Positions 18,997 to 27,597 of a stretch of 64,000 bases of DNA are shown piece by piece. The notes beneath the pieces were generated by a model. The model saw only the letters and a list, made by a program, of their open reading frames with translations. It did not search any database and was not told where the DNA came from. How positions within the stretch are numbered: the stretch's first letter is position 1; the number at the start of each line of letters is the position of its first letter. Both the position numbers and the translations under genes were made by a program. Location of the stretch: assembly GCF_000375465.1 (NCBI RefSeq), contig NZ_AQXH01000005.1:1-64000 (forward strand), read 5' to 3'. Origin of the DNA: Balneola vulgaris DSM 17893 (GTDB lineage: Bacteria > Bacteroidota > Rhodothermia > Balneolales > Balneolaceae).

Positions 18997-19455
18997 GTGA
19001 AAAATATAAAGTACAAGTTCACTTTAATAGGAACTATCCTATCTGTGTGCTTATTAACTACTGTTTTAGTATTTGAATTAGAATTATTTGAACGCACTAT
19101 TGACGTCTTAGCTCAACTCGAAAAGTTTGAAATTGATGAATTCATCATCCCGTCTTTAATCTTTTTTGGCTTCCTTTTCGTTGACCTCAATCACCGTCAC
19201 CACCAAACAAAAGTTGAAGCAGAAAAAGCAAAAATCTACAAAGCCATGATTGGTTCGGTTCAACATGTTTTAAATAACTTTCTGAACCAATTACTCATTT
19301 TCAAGATGGAGGCTGAAGAAACCCCAGGCTTCGATACTGAAATCATTGCTATGTATGATAGCATCATTGCCGAAGCCAAAGGCCAAATCAAAGAGTTAAG
19401 CTCCGTTATTTCCATTGATGAAGAAACCATAAGAAACTCTGTAAAACCTAAATAA
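18997..19455 (+). CDS. Membrane protein with kinase DHp-like helix, no ATPase domain
   Basis: 152 residues from a GTG start. Two hydrophobic helices (about 7-26 and 47-63) are followed by a short basic linker. A helical cytoplasmic part holds VQHVLNNFLNQLLIFKMEAE near residue 87. The His-X-X-Asn-Asn pattern recalls the dimerisation/phospho-acceptor helix of some histidine kinases (HisKA_2-like), but no ATP-binding domain follows. It overlaps the GyrI-like gene by one base (TAATG), suggesting translational coupling. Function is not recognised; the kinase link is an inference from a short motif. Confidence 0.55.
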   Translation: MKNIKYKFTLIGTILSVCLLTTVLVFELELFERTIDVLAQLEKFEIDEFIIPSLIFFGFLFVDLNHRHHQTKVEAEKAKIYKAMIGSVQHVLNNFLNQLLIFKMEAEETPGFDTEIIAMYDSIIAEAKGQIKELSSVISIDEETIRNSVKPK

Positions 19456-19946
19456 TGAATCCAAAGATCACTCAACTATCACCCAAACTTCTCATAGGAA
19501 TTTCGGCCAAAACAAAGATGGTAGATTATGCGGCTCCACGATTGTGGCAACAGTTCATGCCCAAGCGATCTACTATTCCACATGTAGTGGATCACCGCAA
19601 TTATTCTATTCAAATCCATGATGAGGCGTATGATTTCGCTCAATTCACACCACAAACATCCTTTACGTATTGGGCGGCAACTGAAGTCCATAAACAAGAT
19701 GCTATCATGGACGATACGCCATTTTCAAATTTAGAAATTCCAGGTGGTTTATATGCCGTTTTTCTTCATAAAGGCACTATGGAAACCTTTTACCAGACTC
19801 TACAAACTTTCTATATGGAATGGCTACCGGATTCTGGGTATAAGGTAGATCAACGCCCTCATTTTGAGTTACTGGATGAGCGCTATCTCGGTCATACCAA
19901 TGCAGATTCACAAGAAGAAATCTGGGTACCTATCACTCCAAACTAA
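19455..19946 (+). CDS. GyrI-like / effector-binding domain protein
   Basis: 163 residues matching the stand-alone GyrI-like small-molecule-binding fold also found in AraC-type regulators. A KTKMVDYAAPRLWQQFMPK segment is followed by a middle YWAATEV strand. The typical IPGGLYAVFLHKGTMETFYQTL comes next, and the protein closes with HFELLDERYLG and EEIWVPI. It has no DNA-binding domain. Its start overlaps the stop of the upstream membrane-protein gene by one base, so the two are likely made together. Ligand is unknown. Confidence 0.8.
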   Translation: MNPKITQLSPKLLIGISAKTKMVDYAAPRLWQQFMPKRSTIPHVVDHRNYSIQIHDEAYDFAQFTPQTSFTYWAATEVHKQDAIMDDTPFSNLEIPGGLYAVFLHKGTMETFYQTLQTFYMEWLPDSGYKVDQRPHFELLDERYLGHTNADSQEEIWVPITPN

Positions 19947-19958
19947 ACAATTCATTGA

Positions 19959-20900
19959 CTACCCCTTTTCCTTTTCGGTTTCTTCAACAACAACGGCGTA
20001 ATCTAGGGGTTCGACTCCACCTTCCATGATCTCGGAATATTTGGCCGTTAGTTGGGCCCCGAATAATACAATCATAGAGGAGAAGTATATCCAGATTAAG
20101 AAAATAACGAGCGATCCCGATGCTCCATAGATACTCTCAAATGAACTATTACCGATATACAGTGCCATCCCTTCTTTACCAAGTGCAAATAATACGGTGG
20201 TTATAAAGGCGCCGAACCAAACATTTCGCCATTGCACTTTAGCATCTGGAATCGCTTTAAAGAGGCCGGCAAAAACCAACATGGTAAATAGTAAGATGAT
20301 GACCGGGTTCAGTAAACTAAACCATTCACCGTTTATAAAAGACTGCTCTACCCATTCTGAATTGCTTAACAGTGAAGCTGTGGTTTCATAGAGCAAAGAG
20401 CTGAGTAGTAAAATTCCTATCGATGCGGCAATGACTAGTGAGATCAATCTATTCTTTATAAAGTTATAGAGGTTTTTATCTGATTTTGGCTGAACATTCC
20501 AAAACTCATTTATCCCATCTTGTAAAGCCGCAAAAACCGTAGTCGCACTTATCAATAAGGTGATTATACTAATCCAACGAATGCCATTCTCATCGGTGTT
20601 TTCAGCCGTATTGGTAAGCAGTCGCTCAATCAATGCCATGCTCTCCCCTCCGAAAATACGCTCGAATTGGGTCATAATACTTTCGCGTACCATCTCATCT
20701 GAATAAAAGGTTCCGGCAATAGTGAGTGTAATCACTAGAATAGCCGGCAGTGAAAATATAATGTAGAATGCGATAGACGAACTGTAGTTCATTCCACTCT
20801 TTATGGAATAATCTTTTATGGTGTCTTTTAGAACTTGTCCGTATTTAGAAATTGATTGCATGTAATAGTTAGCTTTGTCCCCTTTTCCACATAAAGCCAT
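19959..20900 (-). CDS. YihY/BrkB family inner-membrane protein
   Basis: 313 residues with six predicted transmembrane helices. The family signature runs from LKDTIKDYSIKSGMNYSSSI through AFYIIFSLPAIL, then a central FWNVQPK segment, ending with IYGASGSLVIFLIWIYFSS. The family was once wrongly called RNase BN; its function is unsettled. I choose the ATG at 20900 because AGGAG lies 7 bases upstream. Longer in-frame starts would run through the terminator hairpin and into the peptidase gene. The C-terminus is short and acidic/basic. Confidence 0.85.
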   Translation of the reverse strand: MALCGKGDKANYYMQSISKYGQVLKDTIKDYSIKSGMNYSSSIAFYIIFSLPAILVITLTIAGTFYSDEMVRESIMTQFERIFGGESMALIERLLTNTAENTDENGIRWISIITLLISATTVFAALQDGINEFWNVQPKSDKNLYNFIKNRLISLVIAASIGILLLSSLLYETTASLLSNSEWVEQSFINGEWFSLLNPVIILLFTMLVFAGLFKAIPDAKVQWRNVWFGAFITTVLFALGKEGMALYIGNSSFESIYGASGSLVIFLIWIYFSSMIVLFGAQLTAKYSEIMEGGVEPLDYAVVVEETEKEKG

Positions 20901-20930
20901 AATTCCACTCCTATGTTCCCATATCCCCAT

Positions 20931-20967
20931 AAAAAAACTCCCTACCCATAAAATGAGTAGAGAGTTT
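20931..20967 (-). terminator. Intrinsic terminator between S9 peptidase and YihY genes
   Basis: Imperfect hairpin (20935-20967; AAACTC/GAGTTT plus two further stem blocks across single mismatches), followed by seven Ts on the minus strand. It lies 30 bases after the peptidase stop and 30 bases before the preferred YihY start. YihY is therefore expressed by read-through or from a promoter inside this short interval. Confidence 0.75.
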
Positions 20968-20997
20968 AAAATAACTTCGTATGCGTAATGGGCTAAG

Positions 20998-23736
20998 TTA
21001 GTTTGCTCTTCGATATTTTTTCTGAATATGAGGAACTCCATTCGTCATCCAATCCGGAGCTTCAATGCCTTTAAGATGATGATCGAAGTATTGCTTCATA
21101 CGAATTTGAAAATCAATTTGATTTGCTTCACGGCCTAAGTGATGTCCTTCACCTGGGTATGATAAAAAGATCACTTCTTTTCCATTTCGCCTTGCCGCGT
21201 TATACAGTTCTAGTCCCTGCGCCCAATCTACAGCGCCGTCATCTGTACCATGTAAAATCAAAAATGGAGTGTTTATGTTTGGCACATGATACATTGGGTT
21301 TTCGCGCTGATAGGCTTCTCGTGCCGACCACGGAGTTTTATCTCTACCCATACGCACTTGTCCAATTTCCATAATTCCGTGGTGATTAGTCCCTGAACTT
21401 CCATATATATTATTATAGAAGCTCTCTAGGTTCGTAGGTGGAGCACCAATTACAATAGTCTTAAACATATCTGTTTGAGTGAGGATAAATGAAGTTTGAT
21501 ACCCACCCCAACTGTGTCCTTGCAAGCCAATGTTCTCTTCCTCAGCATATCCTTGATCTATAAGTGCCTGTGCTGCTGAAGTAATAGCATCTAATGAACT
21601 CGTTCCGGGACTTCCTTCTTCTAAATAGACATCGGGCATGAACACCATATAGCCATTACTCGCATAAAACGACATATGTGGACGATCATCGTAGGTTGGC
21701 ATAGAGTATTGATGATGGCGATCCGACATTTTTTCATAGAAGTAAATAATCGTTGGATACCTTTTCCCTGCTTCATAGTTCGCTGGTAAAGTAAGTGTGC
21801 CTTGCACTTTTCTTCCTTTACCACTCTCAAACTCAACTAGTTTTCTACTACCCCATGCATACTCCGCCTGTTGTGGATTTGCGTCGGTTACTCTGTCTAG
21901 TTTTTTGAATGATGAATCCGTCTTATAATAATCTGGGAAGTCTTCGAAAGTTTGTCTTGTAAGCATCACCACTTTGGCATTTTCTGCTTTTCGTGGATTA
22001 CCAAAGCTTGCATCCTCATACACGAGCATTTTTGGTGATTTACCGATGCGAAGGCTATAGAAACCATCTTTCTTACTTAATTCACCAAAAGCGCTTAACA
22101 GAAGTTCCTCCGATGTTTCTATAAACGGTTCTTGGCGGTTCATATTTACGTATCGAAATATGATTTTCTCTTGTTCGCCTTCCCCTTTTGTGATGTTCGT
22201 AGCTCCCGAACCATCCAAAGCTACAGCCCATAAATCATACTTCGTGTTCATGATCACCGACTTGCCATTTTTCGTCCACCCAGCAACCCCATACGGTGGG
22301 TTTTCATGTGGATAAATGTGCTCATCATTCACGAATCGTGTAGCTGTATTCTTAGTCAGGTCAATCGTTTCATTTTTACTAAGATTGTACACGAATAGTC
22401 GAGCGTCATTTTGAACTATTTTTTGATATAAATAGAACTTTCCATCCGGTGAATATCCCAAAGGACGTTTAATCTGTTCTGCAAACTTCACTCTATTACC
22501 AGACTTAATATCTATTCGATATAAATCGGCGGGTGAAACGCCCCAGTTCACATCATTACGATAAGGCTCTTCATCGCGCCCAACCATATATTGGTTATGT
22601 TCATTGATTACTAAGGATCTCACCATTTCATCCGTTAACTGTGTAATTGAACCACTTTTAGTATTGAAGGAAGCGACATAGGTGTACCTAAGATCTCTAT
22701 TTAGCTGACGCATTTGCACGGTTTGAATTCGATCATCATTCCAATGCCATACATCTACATTGGCGAGGGTATCCTTACTCATCTCTATTTTTTCTTCCTG
22801 CTGTTTTAAGCCAATCAGAACCATTTCACTGTTCGCTGTCCAACTTGGCGATCGATCTTCACTAATGATATATCCATTTGGAAGCTTAGCTGTGTTGGAC
22901 TTAGTTATTGACGCTTCGCCCATTACATTGCTTACTACTAACAGCTCATTCGATCTATGAACTTCTTCTTTATGGGTATTCCCTTTTAAGACCGCAATTT
23001 TATTTCCTTTCTTGTCCCAATCTGACTTCAGTGCATTATGATCATCCCAAGTTAATTGACTGTATGAAGCAGAGTCTGTATCCACAGCTTTTATGGCATT
23101 CGATTTCGTATTCAGTAGATATAATCCATTCCCAACTTTATCATTAGCGTCAACAAGGTAAGCTACTGCACTACTTTTCATATTGAAGGCAAACTCAGAT
23201 ACATTACCCACAGTGATTGCTTTTTGTGTACTTAAATCATGAATTACTAAGTCACTTCCTTTGTGTTTAGAATCATCCTCTTCGGGCTTTTCACGATGCA
23301 CTACCCAATGGCTACTATTATTAGAAAACGAGATGCTTTTACCTCTTTCAATACTCTTCTTTTCACCGGTAGTCAGGTTTAATAACTCAGCTTTTCTAAA
23401 TACAGCCTTTTTTGATTTCCGAAGCTTCTTCTCTGTTTCTTGATCTGGAGAGATCATGTAACTCACCCATTTCCCATCCCCTGAAAATACTGCATTGTTC
23501 GCATTGGGAATTTCATATACATCATCACTCGATAATGATTGAACGAAAAGAGTATCGTCGCCCCCGTTTGGCCGAAGAGCATAGGCAAACCATTTCCCGT
23601 CATCTGATAATTCAGTTCCTACAATTCTTGACCATTTTGTGTAGTCATCTATTGTTAGTTGTTTATTCTGTGCTTGGATGCTACTTCCACTCAAAGTAAA
23701 AACAAGTACGCCCAATCCCCATAAAAGCTTTTTCAT
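20998..23736 (-). CDS. Secreted S9 family (prolyl oligopeptidase-type) serine peptidase
   Basis: 912 residues. The N-terminal signal peptide MKKLLWGLGVLVFTLSG...IQAQ precedes a long beta-propeller-like region (about 25-640) and a C-terminal alpha/beta hydrolase domain. The triad is visible: nucleophile serine in GHSWGGYQTS, aspartate in LILHGTDDGAVDW, histidine in YPGEGHHLG. The ATG at 23736 has AAGGA upstream and gives a proper signal peptide; an upstream in-frame start would spoil it. It probably degrades peptides in the periplasm or at the surface. It ends at a terminator. Confidence 0.9.
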   Translation of the reverse strand: MKKLLWGLGVLVFTLSGSSIQAQNKQLTIDDYTKWSRIVGTELSDDGKWFAYALRPNGGDDTLFVQSLSSDDVYEIPNANNAVFSGDGKWVSYMISPDQETEKKLRKSKKAVFRKAELLNLTTGEKKSIERGKSISFSNNSSHWVVHREKPEEDDSKHKGSDLVIHDLSTQKAITVGNVSEFAFNMKSSAVAYLVDANDKVGNGLYLLNTKSNAIKAVDTDSASYSQLTWDDHNALKSDWDKKGNKIAVLKGNTHKEEVHRSNELLVVSNVMGEASITKSNTAKLPNGYIISEDRSPSWTANSEMVLIGLKQQEEKIEMSKDTLANVDVWHWNDDRIQTVQMRQLNRDLRYTYVASFNTKSGSITQLTDEMVRSLVINEHNQYMVGRDEEPYRNDVNWGVSPADLYRIDIKSGNRVKFAEQIKRPLGYSPDGKFYLYQKIVQNDARLFVYNLSKNETIDLTKNTATRFVNDEHIYPHENPPYGVAGWTKNGKSVIMNTKYDLWAVALDGSGATNITKGEGEQEKIIFRYVNMNRQEPFIETSEELLLSAFGELSKKDGFYSLRIGKSPKMLVYEDASFGNPRKAENAKVVMLTRQTFEDFPDYYKTDSSFKKLDRVTDANPQQAEYAWGSRKLVEFESGKGRKVQGTLTLPANYEAGKRYPTIIYFYEKMSDRHHQYSMPTYDDRPHMSFYASNGYMVFMPDVYLEEGSPGTSSLDAITSAAQALIDQGYAEEENIGLQGHSWGGYQTSFILTQTDMFKTIVIGAPPTNLESFYNNIYGSSGTNHHGIMEIGQVRMGRDKTPWSAREAYQRENPMYHVPNINTPFLILHGTDDGAVDWAQGLELYNAARRNGKEVIFLSYPGEGHHLGREANQIDFQIRMKQYFDHHLKGIEAPDWMTNGVPHIQKKYRRAN

Positions 23737-23931
23737 AATTCCATTCCTTCGTTTAGATAAGTTTCTCAAAAACATCTCATTATCTCTGTATTGCTTAAAA
23801 GTAGCAAACTCAATTTATGCTGCCCTTTATTCAGTATAACTATGGGTAATCAGGCATAGCCTAATACCATTTCCACTACCCTCTAAAATACTTGACCTTT
23901 GAAGCGAATATGACACCAGTTCCAAAGCACA

Positions 23932-24867
23932 TTGTTAAAAACCAGCGCTCTCTCAAGGCTTCTTTTTCTTTTAGTATCTGTTCTAGTACTCCATCCATTT
24001 ATAGGAGCAGCTCTTGCCTTAAGCTTGGGTATTCTGATTGGTAATATTGGCCGAAATATCTATACAGAAGAGAAGAGGTCTAAGGTCGCTGCTTTGATTT
24101 TGAAAGTATCTGTAGTAGGATTAGGCTTTGGTTTGAATTTGAATACAGCAATTGAGACCGGTAATGAGGGATTCTTCATTACTTTCGCTAGCATCCTAAT
24201 TACCCTAGGATTAGGATATTTATTTGCCAAGCTCTTCAAGCTTGATCGCTCGATTTCCACTTTAATATCCTCAGGAACTGCCATATGCGGAGGGAGTGCT
24301 ATTGCCACTATATCACCAATTATCAAAGCTGATACTAAGACAATTAGCATGGCATTAGGGGTGGTTTTTGTATTGAATGCGATGGCTTTATTTGTATTCC
24401 CACACCTAGGAAATTGGTTCGAGATGAGCGCTTATCAATTTGGAATGTGGTGTGCCATTGCCATTCACGATACCAGTTCTGTAGTAGGTGCGGCAAGTAC
24501 TTTTGGAGCTGAAGCATTGAAAATAGCAACAACCGTTAAACTTACTCGAGCATTATGGATCATACCCATTGCTTTAATGTTTTCTTTCATCCATTCGAAA
24601 GGAAAGTATCAGTTTAAATTACCTTGGTACATCGTCGGTTTCATTGTAAGTATGATATTAACAGAATACGTTCCTCTGATTCAAAGCATTGCACCGCAGG
24701 TATTTAATGCCTCTAAATCGCTTTTAAAAGTGGCACTTTACCTAATTGGGAGTAGCCTAACGGTACAAATGATAAAAGGGGTTGGGTGGAAACCGATGCT
24801 CTTTGGAGTAGCACTCTGGCTCGTAATCACCCTATTCGGGCTTGTTACTGTTCTATTCTTTTTATGA
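23932..24867 (+). CDS. YeiH family putative sulfate exporter
   Basis: 311 residues, about ten hydrophobic helices. The family markers are LSLGILIGN near the start, KVSVVGLGFGLN, SSGTAICGGSAIATISPII (the broken-helix signature), and WCAIAIHDTSSVVGAAS. The start is TTG at 23932; the ATG at 23910 is out of frame. The family is annotated as putative sulfate exporters, and transport substrate has not been established for most members. It is convergent with the DUF2179 gene, whose stop is 3 bases away. A short imperfect hairpin lies upstream at 23845-23868. Confidence 0.85.
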   Translation: MLKTSALSRLLFLLVSVLVLHPFIGAALALSLGILIGNIGRNIYTEEKRSKVAALILKVSVVGLGFGLNLNTAIETGNEGFFITFASILITLGLGYLFAKLFKLDRSISTLISSGTAICGGSAIATISPIIKADTKTISMALGVVFVLNAMALFVFPHLGNWFEMSAYQFGMWCAIAIHDTSSVVGAASTFGAEALKIATTVKLTRALWIIPIALMFSFIHSKGKYQFKLPWYIVGFIVSMILTEYVPLIQSIAPQVFNASKSLLKVALYLIGSSLTVQMIKGVGWKPMLFGVALWLVITLFGLVTVLFFL

Positions 24868-24869
24868 AC

Positions 24870-25448
24870 TTAGATTCCCTTTCGAAGCCCTAATAATCTA
24901 TCAGAAGGATTACGTTTCCCGCTAAGTCGATCTATCATTCCTTCTGAGGTTGAGAACTTCACATCTTCTGAAGAATAGAATGCTTTGGGATCTATTGTTT
25001 CAATGATAGAAACCACTTCATTCCATCGCTTCCTTTTCAGAACAGTAAAGATGATTTTTACGGGACCAAAGCCTCCTTCGGCATCTAATGAGGTGATGGT
25101 AAAACCAGCTATTTTTAGGTGTTCAGTAAGATCTTCGAACTTATTTTGGGTAATCACACGAACTATAATAGTACCCACTTTCAATTTACTCTCAATCAAC
25201 ATGCCTATGTATGTGCCTGTCGCAAAACCACCCGCATAGGCTATATAATTCACCCAGTTGTCTAGATTTTGCAATAGCTCAGTAACTACGATTGTCCATA
25301 TCAGTACTTCGAAAAATCCTAAGCATGCGGCTTTAAACTTATAGCCTCTTGATACCATAACGATACGAAGGGTACCTAAACTCACATCAGCGATGCGGGC
25401 AACAAATATTAAAATAGGAACTGCAAATGCTGGAAATAGATCAAACAT
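24870..25448 (-). CDS. DUF2179 / UPF0316 membrane protein
   Basis: 192 residues. Three N-terminal helices contain RIADVSLGTLRIVMVSRG, the signature of the UPF0316 (YebE-like) group. IAYAGGFATGTYIGMLIE is followed by a cytoplasmic ferredoxin-like DUF2179 domain (about 92-165; EGGFGPVKIIFTVLKRK). The DUF2179 fold also occurs in YitT proteins and may bind a small ligand; no function is established. It lies upstream of the YeiH stop in convergent orientation, and just downstream of the tRNA-Ser terminator. Confidence 0.85.
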   Translation of the reverse strand: MFDLFPAFAVPILIFVARIADVSLGTLRIVMVSRGYKFKAACLGFFEVLIWTIVVTELLQNLDNWVNYIAYAGGFATGTYIGMLIESKLKVGTIIVRVITQNKFEDLTEHLKIAGFTITSLDAEGGFGPVKIIFTVLKRKRWNEVVSIIETIDPKAFYSSEDVKFSTSEGMIDRLSGKRNPSDRLLGLRKGI

Positions 25449-25469
25449 GGTAACGAAGGTGGGACGTGA

Positions 25470-25503
25470 ATAAAAAAAGTCCTGTTCAGAAGAACAGGAC
25501 TTT
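25470..25503 (-). terminator. Intrinsic terminator of tRNA-Ser
   Basis: Perfect 12-bp stem AAAGTCCTGTTC / GAACAGGACTTT with a four-base loop (25476-25503), followed on the minus strand by a run of Ts. It lies 20 bases downstream of the tRNA 3' end. Confidence 0.9.
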
Positions 25504-25522
25504 AGCTTTACATTGGCTTGTG

Positions 25523-25611
25523 CGGAGAGGGAGGGATTCGAACCCTCGATACCTGTTTCCAGGTATACTCCCTTAGCAGGGGAGCGCTTTCAGCCACTCA
25601 GCCACCTCTCC
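25523..25611 (-). tRNA. tRNA-Ser (anticodon GCU)
   Basis: Minus-strand class II tRNA of 89 bases. The acceptor GGAGAGG pairs with CCTCTCC and the discriminator is G. The D-arm contains TGGCTGAGTGG. The anticodon stem CTCCC/GGGAG frames loop CTGCTAA with anticodon GCT (reads AGC/AGU). A long variable arm ACCTG-GAAA-CAGGT and T-arm GAGGGTTCGAATCCCTC follow. The long variable arm is the serine identity feature. CCA is not fully encoded. It has its own promoter and terminator. Confidence 0.97.
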
Positions 25612-25648
25612 ATGTGGTGCCATTGGCTAGCCTTCTATTGAAGGGCAC

Positions 25649-25679
25649 CAAATATACGGTTCATGCTAAGCCTAAGCAA
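25649..25679 (-). promoter_or_regulatory. Bacteroidota-type promoter of tRNA-Ser
   Basis: On the minus strand TTG (25677-25679), 20 bases, then TATATTTG (25649-25656), matching the -33 TTG / -7 TAnnTTTG consensus. Transcription would start near 25642, giving about a 30-base 5' leader. It sits in the 82-base gap between hpt and the tRNA. Confidence 0.7.
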
Positions 25680-25693
25680 TGGTGTTTTTAAAT

Positions 25694-26254
25694 TTATTCT
25701 TCTTCGTGAAGCGCATAAATCTGAGCTAGGTTTCTTCCTTCTTGAGCGTAGTCTAAACCATAGCCTAGAACAAACTTAGTAGGGATTTCGAAGCCTACAT
25801 AATCCACTTGAACATCATGCTTGGTAGCTTCTTTTTTATGCAACAAGGTTATTACAGATACGGATGCTGGATTATGCTTCTTCATTTTTTCAACCATGTA
25901 TTTCATAGATAGGCCAGTATCTACAATATCTTCTACCAATATCACATGGCGACCTTTTACTTTCGCATCAATTTCTTTGAGTTCAGTAACCTGTCCTGAA
26001 GAAACTTTTTCATCGCCGTAGCTTGAGAGTTTCATGAAATCTACCTCACAGGGGATGGTAACACTGCGCATTAAATCGGCAAGAAAGATAAAAGCGCCGT
26101 TTAGGATGCCAATAAAAATGGGATGCTTGTCTTCAAAATCCTTGTCCAGTTTTTTTCCAAGCAATTCTATGCGTGCATCAATTTGCTCTTTCGTGATAAA
26201 AACTTTGAATAATTCCCCGTTGCAATCCACGGATTCTGGTAAATAAAAACTCAT
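25694..26254 (-). CDS. hpt: Hypoxanthine (guanine) phosphoribosyltransferase
   Basis: Purine salvage enzyme joining hypoxanthine or guanine to PRPP. 186 residues, usual length. The PRPP loop VILVEDIVDTGLSMKYM near residue 102 has the acidic pair ED. FMKLSSYGDEKVSSG is the flexible catalytic loop, and FVLGYGLDYAQEGRNL is the C-terminal nucleobase-binding segment. Its ATG overlaps the tilS stop as ATGA, so the two are translationally coupled. This tilS-hpt pairing is common in bacteria. It is the last gene of the ptsH operon. Confidence 0.95.
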   Translation of the reverse strand: MSFYLPESVDCNGELFKVFITKEQIDARIELLGKKLDKDFEDKHPIFIGILNGAFIFLADLMRSVTIPCEVDFMKLSSYGDEKVSSGQVTELKEIDAKVKGRHVILVEDIVDTGLSMKYMVEKMKKHNPASVSVITLLHKKEATKHDVQVDYVGFEIPTKFVLGYGLDYAQEGRNLAQIYALHEEE

Positions 26255-27597
26255 AACTTCTCTTTTAATCTGATGGAGAGATATTGCTTCGTATCTCCAT
26301 CTACTTTTACTAATTCTGAAATCATTCCCAACCCATTTTTTGTAGGCTCAGGATAAATAATAGCGTAAATAGTACCATCTGTTCCGCATAATACCAAAGA
26401 TTTATCGCGTAGTGCGTTTGGTATTTTTCGGTTTGTAAGGTGATCCGCAACCGTTTGAGTGCCTTGCATTCCTAAGGGCTGCAAGCGATCTCCTGATTGC
26501 CAATTTCGAACTTCTAGGGGCCACATTAAACTATCCGCAGAAAGATAAAACTCTGAACACTTAGAAGTGGAATAATTAAACAGGAAATTTTCAACTTCAA
26601 CTGTGGTGGATTCTTCGGACGTTGGCCGCTCAATTTGGAAACTCTTTGAATCTGAAGCTTCATCAAATTCTACTACGGTCAATCCCTCTCTTTCTCTCAC
26701 TATTTTTATAGAGGGGCTATAAACTACACTAGATCCAACTTGTGCCGAGTGTAACGATTGAATTTCCTGAAGTTGACCTGCACTTACATCCACCTTGTGT
26801 TGTCCTAAAAATCGTTTTAGTAAGGCTTTACTAACGGCCTCTGTTTCCAATTCAAAAATCTGAAGTGGGAATGTAATATTGGATTCGTATTTGCTTTCAA
26901 TGGATGCCAAAGACTCATCCATTAACGCGCCCCAATCCTCTAATTTTAGCACATTTTTTTTCCAGCCCGGAAGCAATGCGTCCATTTTCTCAGCGAGTTC
27001 ATTACGGATGAGGTTTCGGGCATATGCACTTTTTTGATTAGAGCTATCCTCCCGAAATGGAATAGCATGTCCTTTACAATACTGAAGTATCTCTTCCTTG
27101 GTAAATCCCAATAGCGGACGAGCAATGGTCCCATCAAAAGCTGACATACCTTGCCATGCTTCAGGTCCACTTCCTCTAAATACTTTTTGCAATATGGTTT
27201 CTACTTGGTCGTCTTGATGGTGAGCAACTAAAATTGCTGAGGCGCCCTCTGCATCCATCAAACCTTTAAATATGTTGTACCGCTGATCTCTCGCCCATTG
27301 TTGAAAATTCTGCCCTTCAGCTTTACGGCTGTCTAATTGAACAGAACAACATTCCATTCCCCACTCAAAGGCCATGCCTTCCACAAGTTCTTGATCTAAA
27401 TCAGAATCTTTACCTCTTAAACCGTAATTCACATGAACTACGAATACTTTTTCTTGAAGGGAATGAAGTGCATGAAGTAGAGCCATTGAATCAGCTCCGC
27501 CACTCACACCCACAATTAATGAAGATCGTTGGGGTAGAGTAGAATCTAGAAAGGCGGCTAAGGTATATTTAATTGGGATGGACTCTGACTTGCTCAT
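26251..27597 (-). CDS. tilS: tRNA(Ile)-lysidine synthase
   Basis: Modifies C34 of the CAU-anticodon tRNA-Ile to lysidine so that it reads AUA. The N-terminal PP-loop ATPase has GVSGGADSMALLHAL near residue 25, HVNYGLRGKDSD, VAHHQDDQVET and GMSAFDGTIARPLL. The C-terminal part contains GDRLQPLGMQGTQTVADHLTNRKIP, the TilS tRNA-binding domain. Length is 448 residues from the ATG at 27597; a TTG two codons earlier is possible. It overlaps the birA 3' end by 29 bases and hpt by 4, so all three are coupled. Confidence 0.95.
   Translation of the reverse strand: MSKSESIPIKYTLAAFLDSTLPQRSSLIVGVSGGADSMALLHALHSLQEKVFVVHVNYGLRGKDSDLDQELVEGMAFEWGMECCSVQLDSRKAEGQNFQQWARDQRYNIFKGLMDAEGASAILVAHHQDDQVETILQKVFRGSGPEAWQGMSAFDGTIARPLLGFTKEEILQYCKGHAIPFREDSSNQKSAYARNLIRNELAEKMDALLPGWKKNVLKLEDWGALMDESLASIESKYESNITFPLQIFELETEAVSKALLKRFLGQHKVDVSAGQLQEIQSLHSAQVGSSVVYSPSIKIVREREGLTVVEFDEASDSKSFQIERPTSEESTTVEVENFLFNYSTSKCSEFYLSADSLMWPLEVRNWQSGDRLQPLGMQGTQTVADHLTNRKIPNALRDKSLVLCGTDGTIYAIIYPEPTKNGLGMISELVKVDGDTKQYLSIRLKEKL

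Noticed and set aside
20901-21041. Longer N-terminus of the YihY-family protein
   Set aside because: The extra 47 codons overlap the peptidase gene and the terminator hairpin, while a good ribosome-binding site precedes the ATG at 20900.
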